Origin: Botrytis cinerea B05.10
Taxonomy: Eukaryota > Ascomycota > Leotiomycetes > Helotiales > Sclerotiniaceae
DNA length: 64,000 nt
Reading direction: 5' to 3'
Assembly (NCBI RefSeq): GCF_000143535.2
Contig: NC_037316.1
Span: 372,001-436,000, forward strand
The translations under genes and the position numbers were made by a program. Positions 12,701 to 26,020 of this stretch are shown in pieces. Under the pieces are notes generated by a model. It was not told where the DNA came from. It ran no database searches and saw only the letters and a program-made list of their open reading frames with translations. The stretch's first letter is position 1, and each line of letters opens with the position of its first letter.

Positions 12701-15700
12701 CTAAATCCACCCCCCAAAACAGTAAGCTGACTCTATCATTCCACCACTCCGGACGATCACAAATGATCAGACACCAGTCTGGTACACTCATCTCGTCCTA
12801 TCTAGCCTCATCTTCTCCGTACAAAGATATCCATCGTCTAAGCAATTCTATTTGGCAGCTTAGGTGCTTAGATATTAGTAGGCATAACTTGACGATGCAG
12901 ATCTTGAATAGATCGTCCAGCCGGACCATACTTAGACAAAAGCGAATCCAGGTCCGAATTCCCCTACCACACTCAGACACTCAGGAACCACAAAAAAAAA
13001 GATACTTTTGCATCTGCAAAATGCAAGGCACGAAAAACAATCACAGAAATTTTCAAAAAATAAGTGGCAGAATATTAATGGCGGCGTACTTTGGTCTACG
13101 CATGATAATGATCATGATGATGATGAAAGGAAGGATGTCTCGTAAGTGATTATTGATTTTCCTTCTCTTAAAACCACCCATCCATCAACTGACCCGAATC
13201 CCAAAGCCTTGGGTCACACAACATCGACTTCAAATCCAGCCACTTATGTTTCTTGGCTCCCGTTTTTGGAAATATCCTTGCCGAGGCAGGTGGTGCCATC
13301 TACAATCTTTGTTCCTGGTACCTGGAAAATATCCTCTCTCAACTCACATATATCTGTGTTCTCCACTGTTCGAACAAATCTTTCGAACCTCGTTTTTCTG
13401 CGTTACACCTGAGCACCTTGAAATGCACCCGATGCATCAGCAGAACAAACTTCCGATGGGTTTTACGTCACGGGACTCATTCGACCAATGAAATCTCAGA
13501 AACGATATATTGGTCCAGGTACTAGTATTCACATGTGTTGTGTGCTGGCAGACCTTATTGCATGCACTAAGTCTATATCTTCAAACAGATAAAGAATTGA
13601 AAGACCGACGCAATGACTATTTTAATGGAAGTCCATATAAAAGTTCACTCTGATGTCGACCTAGTCCGAACAGCACCAAATCAAGACACAAGAATGAGTG
13701 GAATATCTGTATGAAACCAGTCTTGTGAATCCCACGTGTACCATTATCTCCCTACATTCCCGGCTTGGGATGTCCGAAATCTTTGATATAAGTTTTGATA
13801 TGCACAATGTGTGTCTCTTTGAGTTTGGCTAGTTGCAGACTGGATATTATAATGGCCTGCACGGGAAAGTTTATTTTTCCTCACAACTCCTGTATTTTCT
13901 CAGGGTGGTATTACAACACATGTTACCACTATTTCCTTTGAGCTAAGTGGCCTGATGGTTGCAGGTGGTGCTATCTACTGGACCATCTCATCATAGATCT
14001 AAAACTTCTACCATTTCAACATATGAATGTACATTCGAATGTACATGATTCATGATGAGAAAGCAGCCTGATGTCTAGTTCCAGACCACAGCACATTTCC
14101 CCATCATTCACAGCCTATAGGCTTTCATATCATAATTTCTCCCAGGCAAGGCAATCGATACTATTCTACTTCGAATCAAATCCTCTTACTTCCACGTGTA
14201 AAGCTGACACCAAACCACCAAACTTGGTTTCGAATCACATACATCTTCCAAATTCAAGATAGCCATTCTCACGAGCCTCACTTTTATGACGCACATCGTA
14301 TTATCTAAAGAAGAATGAAATGGGGTTGATCCTACGAATCGGTATTAGTGCTTGTCGATCAACCTGGGGTAGGTAGACATCTACTATCGCGTCGATTCAC
14401 CAGTGAGTGTATGGACTAATGGGATACTACAAAAATTGACTTAGAAAAATCTTTTGGGATATCGATTTTTAAATCATAAGAATTGTTACAATGATTTATT
14501 GGAGATTGAAAAATGAATAGATAGATTCTAATATCACACAATCAAAAATGAAATAATCAAAAACATCGGAGGGTGAGGAGTGTCCTATTATTCTATACAC
14601 TCACTAGCGATTCTACAACTTGGCATTACATACTCTACTATACAACTATATCACCTAGCAATACTAGTCGTATCAAACTCCAACCCAAGCAAGAACTCTC
14701 TATTTTCTCATTCAAATGTAGATTAATCTTCACCCAACAAATGAGATAGAATCAAACTTCCTTTACAATAAGAAGCTCTTAATCGAATACATACGCCAAG
14801 AAAAACGTTCAATATGATATTCATCCATCCGTCCATCCATCCATCCTTCTTCGCAAGACCTAAAAAATAACCCATAAACTAACTATATACAACATACTCC
14901 CTAACATCCTTTTTAGTATGAATAAGTGTATATGCATTTATCCATTTATTCATATACATTTTCTAAACAAATAAATAAAAAAACAATAATTTTCTCGATT
15001 CGCGAACCAGATGTGTATCTCGTAATTGGGGTTATATTTATTTATATCTACATAATCATAATCATAATCACAATCAATCTCATACGATTATGATTATGAT
15101 TATGATTATGATTACGACACTACTGTTCAACATCCATATCCACATGCATCTTCTCACAGACAAGTGACAGGTCACCACATCTCATCTAAAGAAACAGCGA
15201 ATGATGTTTGAGCACTGTGAGATATTTATCTACCAGCTCACCCACCTCCCAAATAGAGCAACAAACCCCTCCCATCCCATCCCCCAAACCCAAACCTGAT
15301 AAAACCCACCTCTTCACAGTCCATTCAAGATCGATGCAGATACAATATTGTTAACATCCAGGTGATTTTCATATTTCACATCTTTTCCATTTTCATGATA
15401 TCCGATGATTCGAATTCCATATCTATCATCCATTTATCCATCCATCCAATCTCCAACCTTCTCATCTTTCAACCCCTCAGTCTAAAAGCCTCACCATCCA
15501 TATCCAGCCTCGAACCTCTTCTCTTTCTCCCCTCGCCTGCAACCCATTACACGCCACCCACCCAGTCACTCAACTCAATTCAGATAAAGCCAAATCAAGT
15601 CAAATACCCCATCTAATTTCCAATTTCTACAATCTTCATCATTATCACTAGATTCAATACCAAGCTATCCAACTATACAACTACCCAATTAAAGTAAACT

Positions 15701-16057
15701 TTCAAACCATTCATGTAAAACACATTACACACCATATATCTATATTACAATATGTATAAACAACCCCATGATTTGTATACGGGGTATCATTGTATTTGTA
15801 TAGAAGGCTAGGTATATGCATGATCTTTGTGTATCTCCTTTAATCCTATCCCAGCCCATCCTATCCCATCCGATTTATATACCGTTGCTTTTTATTCCAT
15901 ACCATCATGTCCCAGCCGAACCTTGTAACATTCCATGTCATCCGATCTCAGTCCATCTCACACTATCCCAAATTACCCCCGAAACCCGACCCATCCATCC
16001 ATCCGTTTATCTATCTATTCACCCAGTCCTCCTTTTAACTCCACCAAATCCTTGACC
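9774..16057. other. Gene-poor region upstream of the C2H2 gene
   Basis: 9774 to about 10.9 kb is the promoter and 5' leader side of the C2H2 gene. The rest to 16057 contains no ORF I would call a gene. Visible items are a perfect GGAGTACGTACTCC palindrome (about 11593-11606), four tandem GTGTAATxC units (about 12074-12102), a GAATGTACATTCGAATGTACAT direct/inverted repeat pair (about 14033-14046), a CATC microsatellite (about 14822-14848), and the ATAATC hairpin listed separately. 15.2-16.05 kb is C/T-rich and is the 3' flank of the histidine kinase. Confidence 0.45.
15051..15114. repeat. Inverted repeat of ATAATC/GATTAT units
   Basis: The left arm 15051-15075 is built from CATAAT units and the right arm 15086-15114 from GATTAT units. 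The first 25 bases of the right arm pair with the left arm with a single mismatch across a 10-base loop. RNA or single-stranded DNA from here would form a long, AT-rich hairpin. It lies about 1 kb beyond the stop codon of the histidine kinase. Confidence 0.7.
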
Positions 16058-19000
16058 CTACCCACTCCCTCTCCTCTCGCTCTCCTTCTCCATTTCCACC
16101 ACTATCTTTCCCAATTCCTTCAAAGGTACAGGTTTACTCATAAAAAGATTGATCCCGCTACTATATGCCTCCCTCTGGCTCTCATCACTAGCCAACCCAG
16201 TCACCGCCACTATAACACTTGCTTTCCAACCCTCTTTCTTCTCCAACCCCCTAATCTTTCGAGATGCCTCAAACCCGTTCATGATCGGCATACTTATGTC
16301 CATAAAAATAATATCAGGTTTCACTCTCGCGTTTTGGTAGGTGGTTACTGCATGTAGACCATTTACTGCGCAGTAATATTGCACAGATAATTTTTTCATA
16401 CACGCGATGAGAATTTTCATATTAATGGTGTTGTCTTCGACGAGGAGTGCGATCGGCTTAGTGGTCAAGAGAATTTCGGATAGTGAACGATTGTGTTCTG
16501 GTTTAGCACTACTTGTGTTAAGAGCAGGAGAAGTGGTTCGTCGTGGATTAGGAGGCATTGTGAGGAAGGAATTATTATTCCGGCTACTAGATCTTTCGAA
16601 TATAGAGAGAAAACAATCTGCGAGCTTTTTGGGGCCAATTCTAGAATATTGTTAGTCATATTCAGGAATCTCAATTGAGCGAGAAAATTTCAAAGTCATG
16701 AGCAATGAAGAGAAAACGTACGGATTGCTGAGGAAATGTATATTTTGGTGGGTCTCGAACAAGGTTCTTCTTTCAGATTGTTCAAAGCCTGTTAAAACAA
16801 TCAAATGCTTCTTATGATTATCACCTGTAGTTTCCGAGTAGAGAGTTTTCCAATGATTCTCCAGTTCGTAGAATTTTTCGGAAGTTACCATGAAGACATC
16901 TGCACTCATTGCATCAAGTCCAACAGCTTCACTAAGCTTCATTCCAAACCAATTCCTGGCCATCCTAGAGATTGCTGGACCCACAGATATATCATGGCTA
17001 GATTCCCCACCTGCCTTTTTCTCAGGCTCAGGCGGTGAAATTTCCATTCCTATCAATACCAACTCTAGGCCATGAGTGTAACTTCTAGCTTTTTCGATAT
17101 TGTTTGGCATGCGAGGTAGGTCGCCAAATTGTGGTTGGGACTGATCTAGTTTGAGAACAACGTTGACAACTGTACCGGTACCTTGGATACTAAAAACGTC
17201 GATTTTCCCATCGAGTGCTCCGACAATTTGACGAACGATACTGAGACCCAAGCCAGCGCCAGGTGTCAAGCTATCTTCCTGGGCAAAAGGAGTGTATATT
17301 TGACGCTTCAGGAAATCTTCCGCAATTCCCCTACCAGTATCACTAATCGTCAAAGTGACTAACGCTTGATTGACTCTTGAATTTTTCGATGTGACAGTCT
17401 TACACCCAAGACTGACTTTGATCAATCCTGATGTGGTATACTTCAATGCGTTGCCAAATATATTCATCAGAATACGCTTCCAAGCCCCAGGTTGAGTTAA
17501 AAAAGTCCAGTTGGATTTGTGGTCTACATCAAGAATTACAGCTAACGGCGCTGAGTCCTTCGTTCCTTGAAAATCAGAATTGGTAGGCGAATTTAGGTAG
17601 TCAACATCAGTGTAAGTGTCATGTGGATTCGAGTGAATAACATGAATGTGCCCAGCATATATCCCATTAATGACATCCTCTGTAATTGAAGCAATATCAA
17701 GATCTGAGGTCAAGCTGATTGTCCCGTAAATCTGAAACTTCTCTGCTGGAACGGCCCTTCTTCTCTTAGACGAGTTGCGTACCACTCTTTGTTCCGTCTT
17801 TTGCGCCGTGGTAAAATTATTGATTTTGGCATAGTCAAGTACATTAGTTAATGTATCAAGTAGAGTTGTAGAACAATGTCCAATTGTCTCCAACGCACTC
17901 CTTTGATATGTGCTAATTTGTGTATCTTGTAGAAGCTCGATCGATCCTTGAATTCCTTGTAGCGGACTCCTCAGTTCATGACTTATTGATGATATCAAAG
18001 CAGTCTTCGTTTGGTCAGATGCGACTATCTCTAGACGAGAGACTTCAGCCATGATACTATTTCCGAAAGCAGCAACATAATTTAGATCGTCATCTAGACT
18101 AAGTACTCGAGTTGGATCTGAGGTCCAAAGCATAGTACTAGCAAACCAGCGCTCACTATGCGAATCCCATAATGGTAAAATCATTACGTATCTAGCGCCG
18201 GGAAATATTTGTAGCATAGTTCGACCTTCCATAACCTTAGAAGATGCTTTCTTACATATCGAGTTTTGGGAAGTTTCCGCAACGACTGATATTTCTCCAG
18301 TCGGCGCAGCGTCGAGAATTTCATCTTCACTTGACGACATATGACCTCCTTCGTCAAAGGCAAAAACTTTGCCATGAGGATGGCGCTTGAGAAGGCGGCG
18401 AACAAAGTTTTCTTTAACAGTGAGGTGCTCTGGAAAACTTGTATCCCCACGCAATGTACAACGTGAGGCTGTGGAATATGCTAGTACTTCACACATGCGT
18501 GTTTGCGACGACTGTGCCTTCACTTCTGGCCCCCTGTCAGAATCCCTTCCATCAACACTATCCGAGGTATCGTGCCGCGAAGAGGTTCTTGAAGCATCTT
18601 CGCTGCTGGAAATCTGTGCAGCATCGTGTAAGCCAGCGGTTCTCTCTTGATCATTCAAAGAAGATTGACGTCCAAAAGAGCTTTCTTTAGCATCAAAAAA
18701 AATCACGCCTTCCACATCTGTTGACTCACGTATGAGATTACTAGCACGAGAAAGCATTCTTTTTAAAACTTCGGCTTTTTCGGAAGGAGAACGAGCTTTA
18801 ACATCGTTGATAGTTGTATCTCTAGGTGTCATAGGTGTATGCGCTTGATCGAGAGACTTGGATAATGAGCTTCTAGGGGTTTCGTTTGATGGCGAGTCAA
18901 GAGGTATTTGAGGAGAATGAATGGGTGAATTGAGGGTGGATGGTTGGTCGAGTTGTTCCTTGAAGCAGGGTGAGATATTCCTCACTTGAACATAGGAATG

Positions 19001-20088
19001 GTTATTTGATTCGTTGTTTTCACCTCCCGGCCTGAGCGGCAGACCATTGCAAAGATTACTCGGAGGTGAGGATGAGGTCGGAAGTAGAGATGTCAACTCC
19101 TCCATCTTTTGAAATCGATTGGCAGACGATGAATTTGCTTCAGGGCCAACAATCGCTAAATTCTCAAGGGAAGCTTCAGTAGGAACCGTCGGATTCCCTA
19201 CGCTTCTTGTAGCATATGAATCTTTGCCCCGAACAGATGTTTCGCGATCATTTCGAGTGCGCAGCCACCAAGACTTGATGCTAGAATGGCCTTCCACAAA
19301 CAATCCTAATCCTTTCACCATCTTCTCTCCTCTCTGATGGTCTCGCTTTACAGCAATGTTCTCAAGGTGCTCCATCACTGTATCAGTTATGTCCGTTAAA
19401 AATTCCAATTCTTCTGGCAACAATCCGTTCCGAGGTATGTCATCAAACACACTATATGCGCCTATGTCAAATCCTTGACGAGATCGTATGGGCACAGTAG
19501 CCACGAACCGGATCTTCGGGCATCCAATAATATTGGGGTCGAAACGCAAAGTTTCTCCAGACAGATCGTTTATAACTTTTGGTATTACCTTAGGTCGAAA
19601 TTCAGTATCGTTGCGCTGGCTCTCTGATCGTGGTGTGTTTATAACAGCAGCACATAATGAGTCTTCGCGAGGTATAGTTCGTAAGCCTAGCCATAGGGAA
19701 TCTCCATCATCGTGCACATCATCATTCTGTGATGATAACGTCTTGGTCGACTCTGCCAAAATATATTCATGTGTGCGATCAACAAGGGAGATCATAGCCC
19801 GCCTTGCCCTTAATCGCAGAGCACCAAGTTGTGCGAAGGCATTGAGTGCTCTATCCGATGACGAGAAAGCCTTGGGGTAGTTTTTGGAACTTTCTGCATT
19901 TTTATCATTTTGTTCGCGCGGGGGGATGAGGGGTGCTGCAAAGGGGGGAAGATATCTGGATAGTCAAATGTTAGGATGGAATGAGTCGAAAGGATAAGGA
20001 AGATTCATTTCACTGACTTGTAAACTTCTCGTACCCTATGAACTTCAGACACCCTAATAGATGTTTCCGAACTGAACTTGGCTGGCAT
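16058..20088 (-). CDS. Hybrid histidine kinase (GAF-HisKA-HATPase-REC), 1295 aa
   Basis: Three exons (20088-20018, 19955-16722, 16640-16058) with introns of 62 and 81 bp encode 1295 residues. The N-terminus REVYKYLPPFAAPLIPP and ALNAFAQLGALRLRARRAMISLVDR is typical of fungal GAF-containing hybrid kinases; the GAF-like region runs to about residue 230. A long Ser-rich linker follows. The H box SSISHELRSPLQG puts the phosphorylated His near residue 683. The N box is MNIFGNALKYT (about 855), with G boxes DTGRGIAEDF and GAGLGLSIV. The receiver domain has the acidic pocket LLVEDN, the phospho-acceptor Asp in IIFMDISMPIMNG (about 1213) and the Lys in FMSKPVP. It would phosphorylate its own receiver and pass phosphate to a histidine phosphotransfer protein. 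The stimulus is unknown. All catalytic boxes are present, so it should be active. I did not assign a fungal HK group number. Confidence 0.92.
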
Positions 20089-22117
20089 CGCAGTTGGGAG
20101 GCGAATTAATGGAATCTTCTCACAGGCGTCATGCTCAAATGTGACCATACAATTCTTCCAAAAGGGCAAACTCTACCTAGGTAATCACGAAAGCGGGACA
20201 GGATTGGATTTAACAAATGGACGGACGAGCAAGCGAGCGAGTGAATGTAGCATAAATGAAATCGTATACAAACAGACACACGGTACCATAGCGAGGTGTA
20301 GTAATCATGAAAATAAGAATTCAAAGACAAGTTATTAAGGTTTGAAAGGCCCCAAAAGATTGTAGTAGCAATAGCAGGTAGCTAGGTATAAGGCGGCGGA
20401 GATCTGAAGATCTTGATTGGACTGATCAGTAGAAGTGGATGCCGTCTATCAGATAAAATCTGCATGCTGATCGCCGGCAATGGCATGGTGAATTATGAAT
20501 CCGATGATTTGAATTTCTTAGTGGGCTGCGGTAGGTAACTTGAGTCGAGTAGTCGGCATAAGAGATGATACGAAGGAAATGGCTATCGGTGGTTGGATCT
20601 TTTCGTTTTTTTTGTTTTTCGCGTTTTTCCTCTTCCACTACGAAGAGCCGGGATGGATGGATTGGAAGAGGTTTTGGGGAGGTGGGGTAAATGTGTGATC
20701 TTACGTACTCATCCGCCCATGCACGCAAGTGCTGTGTCACGTGTATGTATAGCCAATTGTGAAGATGTCTGCTGTGGCTGGTGAAATGTGGCTGATGGCT
20801 TCTGGAGCGTCGACTGGAATGTGGCGTGGCTTATGTTTGAGACCCTGATGAGGTAACCACTTTGACCTAGCACGTGCCCGCGCACCTCGTAGTGAAGAAC
20901 ATCAACCACTTCCAGTTCCACTGGTGAAAAGTTGAGACATTGTTGCAGAATCCAGACTACACTGTATATCATCAACCCTTAGCTTCAGTGCTGCAGTATT
21001 GGCCGTCGCAACCCAAATCAAACCTCATTTCATCAGTCTTCTACATCAATTACAACAATAACCACAACTCAACCTCGCAATCCGACATCATCCACGATGA
21101 TCCACCTACCTAGGCCTTCTTGATCCTTCGGTACTTTTACGACTCTGTACGCTTGATGCGGGGTATAGTGCATACAGAAGCTTGAAATTTGTTTAGCCAT
21201 AGTCACGTTTCATCTATTAAAGGGGAAGACATGTTATGATATGCGTAAATATCTCCTTATTGGGTAATCGATGGCTAAGTTTGACTTGGATAGGAGCCGC
21301 TGATTTTCGGGATACCGGTATGTTATGAAAGACAGGCTAGTATACCACATGTGGACCACGAGTATGAGACATATTTTAATATAGATACGCCATGTCTCTA
21401 CTGGTTACCATGTGTCTAACCCTCTACCAGCACCGTTCACGAGCATCAGCGCGAACTCCATCCCACCAAATTCATGGTCCTCATCCATCACCAACTCCCG
21501 TTTCCCATTTTCAACGCCACCATTCTAATTAGATCAAAACCAAAAATGGCTGTATTTTGGTTATGTTACTTGGTGTTTTTTGATGGCCTGTGGCTATCGT
21601 CGATGTAGTGTGGAAAACTGCACAGCACTTTACCAACGGTTATCTTCGGATTGAGACGACATTTCATCGCAGGATTTATAGAAAATCAACATGGGTGGGT
21701 CCTCAGGCTACACAATAGTCCTCGAGTGGAGCGAAATAGCTTCGTTGCTCTTCAAAGCAGCTTTTCTGTGGTACATTCTATCTCGAAATATTTCTGGTTA
21801 TCTGAGGAATCCTGTCTCGTGAAATTCCAGCCCCTTTAAGCGCGACTTCGCAGCTACAGGGGAAATTATTTAGAGAGTGCATGCTTCACATCAGACATAA
21901 CCAACAGCTTGGTGTGTAAAAATAAAGTTATTCAGATTCAATTTATATCTACAAAATCTTCGACGGGTTTGCCTGCGCACTAAAAGTCTAAACTCAAATT
22001 TTCTAAAGCGCATGGATAGAAGCTGTCAAGAGCGCCACGAACTTTGCGAGCCATTAAAGTTCTTACTCAAACGGGTGACACTCTTGTAAACATTCTCCTC
22101 GTCAGCATGATTTTCTA
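20089..22117. other. Intergenic region between kinase and lipase genes
   Basis: This is the promoter side of the histidine kinase and the 3' flank of the lipase gene. No credible ORF. CACGTG-like motifs occur at about 20738 and 20871 in mixed sequence. No other structure is recognised. Confidence 0.4.
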
Positions 22118-23533
22118 TCATTCACCCCCTCCCAGTAAGCTCAACAGAGGTTCCTCGTTGAGAGGAAGCTCTAATGGGGTTTTGGCCACGTCCAAATTGA
22201 ATGGCACAATCGTGGTATCCGACGACTTGCGAGATTGCTTCTTATGAGCAAACAGCTCAGCTAGATATTTCAACCACAAAGGAGTAGAAGCTGTGATTGT
22301 CGCAGAGTGGTCCAGTCCCGGGTATCTAACCAAATGCGCAACATTGCCTGCTTTCACGGTTTCCTGGAATGACGTCAAGGTGCTTTCAGGGAGAACCGAA
22401 GTATCGTTCCATCCCTGAATGATCAATATTGGCTTCGAAGCTCGATCACCTTGTGCTGGGGCGTTCATATCCTGAAATTTTTTGAAAAGTTCATCATTCG
22501 CAGGTGTTCCATTAGCGACTACGAACTGGTCCCGTGGCAAGTCTAGGGAGAGGCCCATGAAAGCCAAAGTACAAGACTGCATTATATTGGCCAACTCCAC
22601 CCGCTTGTTCATCCCATAGGCCAAAAATGGCGACGTGTAATTGGGAAAGATTGCTTTGAGGCCGTAAATAACTTGGCCCAATTCGGCAGTAACGACAAAC
22701 TGATGAAAATCAGGACGAGGGACTATGCGTTCGAAGGTCTCGACCGCCATGTCAAAAATCTTGGATCCGGGAGATATGGCAACTGTTCCAAGATATCCAG
22801 AGGTATGGTTTTGTATAAGAGGGTGCTCCGATAGCTTCCACACGGCGCCACCACCTTGAGAATGCCCCAAACTCGCCCATTCTTTTGTGAACACACCGGG
22901 AAATGCTTTCCGAGCTGCCTGGATGGAATAGAGTACATCATTGGCATGAGCCGTGTAAGCACTGTATTTGTGTAAGGTATGGTTGTTGCCGAGACCGGCG
23001 TAATCGGTGGCTACAACAGCATAGCCACTATACAACAATTGAGCCCAGCTATTATAGTTGAAAAGACTTGGGGAAGATGATGGCGCGCATCCTCGATGAA
23101 CACCAAGTGTACCGTGGGCATAGGCGACAAGGGGAAACTGACTCCCATTTGCTGGTGAGGCAAAAGGAAATGCTATGAAGCCACTCGATGGTACGATACT
23201 ACCATCTAAGTCTATGGAAGTATACTGAAATCGAAAAGTTGCAGTGCCATCGGGTATGCTCAGGGCAGAGCTATCGACTGGTTGCAGTTTTAGAAGGTCG
23301 CCTGGAGCAGAGGAAGAGAAATTGTTTGCTGTACTGTAGAAATCAAAGTCGAATTCTGTACCGACGGTTTCGAGGTCGGCAGTATTAGATATGGATAGGA
23401 TTGCTTGACAGGACGCATTACACCCATATGATTGGAGCTCAACTATGCTGACATTGAAGTTTGATGCTTGGCCGGTTGCTGATCTCGCTGGTAATGCCAG
23501 ATATAGAAAGGAAAGAATTGTAATGATGATCAT
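22118..23533 (-). CDS. Secreted LIP-family lipase / alpha/beta hydrolase, 471 aa
   Basis: Intronless ORF. I start at 23533 because MIIITILSFLYLALPARSA then reads as a clean signal peptide; the same frame is open 27 codons further upstream (to 23614), but that extension would bury the signal sequence. The nucleophile elbow GHSQGG (in WASLGHSQGGGAVW) and oxyanion-side motif AYAHGTLGVHRGCAPS match fungal secretory lipases (PF03583, Candida LIP type). The acid and base are likely in IIQGWNDTSV and GLDHSAT near the C-terminus. Cysteines NASCQA, RGCAPS and QSCTLAF could form disulphides. Many N-glycosylation sites (NHT, NGT, NDT) fit an extracellular enzyme. Substrate is uncertain within the family (lipids or other esters). 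A TATATAA lies 68 bp upstream of the chosen ATG. Confidence 0.87.
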   Translation of the reverse strand: MIIITILSFLYLALPARSATGQASNFNVSIVELQSYGCNASCQAILSISNTADLETVGTEFDFDFYSTANNFSSSAPGDLLKLQPVDSSALSIPDGTATFRFQYTSIDLDGSIVPSSGFIAFPFASPANGSQFPLVAYAHGTLGVHRGCAPSSSPSLFNYNSWAQLLYSGYAVVATDYAGLGNNHTLHKYSAYTAHANDVLYSIQAARKAFPGVFTKEWASLGHSQGGGAVWKLSEHPLIQNHTSGYLGTVAISPGSKIFDMAVETFERIVPRPDFHQFVVTAELGQVIYGLKAIFPNYTSPFLAYGMNKRVELANIMQSCTLAFMGLSLDLPRDQFVVANGTPANDELFKKFQDMNAPAQGDRASKPILIIQGWNDTSVLPESTLTSFQETVKAGNVAHLVRYPGLDHSATITASTPLWLKYLAELFAHKKQSRKSSDTTIVPFNLDVAKTPLELPLNEEPLLSLLGGGE

Positions 23534-24355
23534 GATGGTAGAGTGAGTATGTACAGTTTGATAAAGATGGTGATTGGAAGGAGACGAGAAAAGAGTACAC
23601 TTATATATGCTCAAAGATTTAGCAGAGCATCCTCAGGTCGGAACCTGCGGACGTTAAGTTCATGTAGTTCTCCTTTCGTTAAAGTTTAATTAATGATGGC
23701 TAACGCTGTAAGTGTTATGAGAATGATCCATATATCCAAAAAGAATATTGCATGTCCTGCGAATTTCAATTTCCTCATGATCTACCCAACTTTCTCTTCG
23801 CGCAGAACGAGCCTTGCTATTTGCGATAGTAATATGGGAGTTCACTCACAAGGCCAGCTCGTACGCCATTTAAAGTGGATCGGTACATACGAATAAGAAC
23901 CGAAGTTTTGCCGTCGTATGGACATCGTATGGACATCGTAGGAACATTAGCTGAGTCTACGCATGTGCTGCACTTCAGGAAGATTTACAGAGCAATGGCC
24001 GTCTTAATGGTCTGATTTGAGGTTTGGCATCGAATCGGCCTACATGTACAGTCGGATCGTAGTTGCTGCAGTAACGCAAGCATTTATGAATCAATTTCTG
24101 AGATTGATTTTGCGATGTCATACGGTGAGCTAAATGGGTCTTCATTTTCTTCTTCGGCTTCATTTGGGAGTGGAGTATCAGGGACAACAGAATCGTTTAG
24201 TGGTTTTTGAGAATTTAGAAATGAAGAGGAGTTGAATATTGGAGATAGAAGGATTCTGGAAGGTACTGTGAATGTGAATATGAATGCCTCGCTTTATTTT
24301 TTGGTCTTCTGATGCGGGACACCAAGGCTTGTTTAAATTTTACAAGTATGAAAGA
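23534..24355. other. Promoter of the lipase gene and 3' flank of the oxidoreductase
   Basis: No gene seen. A short tandem CGTATGGACAT repeat lies at about 23914-23940. The part nearest 23600 is the core promoter of the lipase. Confidence 0.5.
23601..23607 (-). promoter_or_regulatory. TATA box of the secreted lipase
   Basis: TATATAA on the minus strand, 68 bp upstream of the chosen lipase ATG. It fits a core promoter and supports the downstream ATG (23533) over the far upstream one at 23614, which would lie before the TATA box. Confidence 0.5.
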
Positions 24356-26020
24356 TTATATGAGACGGGGAAGCTCGTGGATGCTGCTTTGAGCAACCCT
24401 TTTGGAAGAGCAAATAAACTCCTCTGGAAACCAGTCGCTGACTACTCCATCTGGTTTCCAGATCTGCCCATTAGAATTGACATTTTCGCGACCGAGAACC
24501 TGGAGTGCAACAGCCACCCCGCTTAGCCAGGTGGTAACCATGCCTGATCCGTTGAATCCTGCTGCTATCCACTCTGCTGGCGCAGCGTTTGTATTCGCAG
24601 TGACCTGCTTGTTTCCTACGTTCACAGCACGCTTGGTTAGACTTGGTGAAAGTTTTCCTACGAGAGGCATGAAGTCACAAGTTAGTCCCATAGCACCGGT
24701 CCACATACTTTTAACGATAGAGCCATTGGCATCTTCTCCCCAAAAACTGGAGCGGAAAGATACCGGAAGTACACCTGCGAGATATGATCCGATGGGTTGT
24801 TCAATCTTGTCATCGTCCCATTGACCAACTTCATTTAAGCCGGTGCCATCCATGTGGACTGATCCACCTCCGGTCATAATCTCAGCCCCCAAACCATCCG
24901 TCGCATCGGGCTTTCCAGGCCGCTGCGTGATATATTCATAGTCTCGACTACCAACGATAGACCAAGAGATCTTACCATCGTAGTGAGGAAAAGATTTTCC
25001 TGGTCGTTGAGCAGACATGTGTCCACGCAGAGGAAAAAGTTTCCCAACCAATCCGGGTACTAGGTTTGCGGTGAAGGCTTCTGTTGCATGGACGACATGT
25101 GCGGCTGTGATGTCGCCCCGTGAGGTGTTCAGAAGGAAAGGACTATCTGGGTTACTCGTAGTTTGGATTGATTGCACCATGGTTCCTGTCTCGATAGAGA
25201 ACTGCTCTGGAAATTTTGATAGCAGAGCCGCATATATAGCAGTGACAAATCGATATGGCCATAATGCACCACTGGTGTAGGTAATCCCTCCATGGAACTG
25301 ACTACTGAAACCAAATTGCTGCGGAGATTTAGAAAGTGCTCTTTATTGGAGATTGTGCCGGGGGTTTACCTTCTGGACTGTCTCTCCGTCTAGAATCTCA
25401 ATTCCTTTGGCAAGCTCGGGTAGATCTTCTCGCAAGATACATAGCATCTCAGTAGCTTCTTTAAGCCTCTCCGCATCAGTGAAAGCATCCACTGTCGTAA
25501 CGTCTCGTGCTTCACCTTCTTTCAATCCTTCTTCTTTTGATAAGTTGAGGAGGAAAGGTCTATGCTTCAAATAAAACTCCAATATCTTTTGTGCACTTGC
25601 GGCTCCGAACCTATCCTTAAATTTTTTGTACTCATAGAAAGGGGCCACTTTGATATGTCCACCATTCCTGCCCGTTGCACCGCTACATATAGTCCGCCCC
25701 TCTAGAATAGCTACTTTTATTGGTCTCCCAATAGCCAGACATTCATTCAGGATGGTATATGCGACACTGGCTCCAGTCATACCAGACCCAATAATCACAA
25801 TATCTGCACGTGGAGCCAATTGCTCAGACTGAACATTTACAAGTTCAGGATGTAAAGGCTGCTGTTCCCAAAAAGAGCTTGTGGGATTTTCGTGGGGAAA
25901 TTTCACTCGAGTGATGCGATCAAGCAGCGCAGAAGCGGCCTTGTTGCTCTCGGCAATAATGGCAATGAGGCCCAAGATGCCGAAATAGCCATCTCGCAAG
26001 AGTGAGAACACAGAGCCCAT
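24356..26020 (-). CDS. FAD-dependent oxidoreductase (DAO family), 537 aa
   Basis: Two exons, 26020-25370 and 25318-24356, joined across a 51-bp phase-0 intron (GTAAAC...CCGCAG) to give 537 residues. A hydrophobic N-terminal segment precedes the dinucleotide-binding motif IVIIGSGMTGASVAYTIL (about residues 74-91) and the flavin-contacting GATGRNGGHIK. QFGFSSQFHGGITYTSGALWPYRFV and a C-terminal AAGFNGSGMVTTWLSG complete the DAO fold (PF01266). This branch is annotated variously as gamma-glutamylputrescine oxidoreductase-like or simply FAD-dependent oxidoreductase. It would oxidise an amine or amino acid using FAD and oxygen, but the substrate cannot be read from the sequence. It is transcribed in the same direction as the lipase about 0.8 kb downstream, with no sign of joint control. 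Confidence 0.88.
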
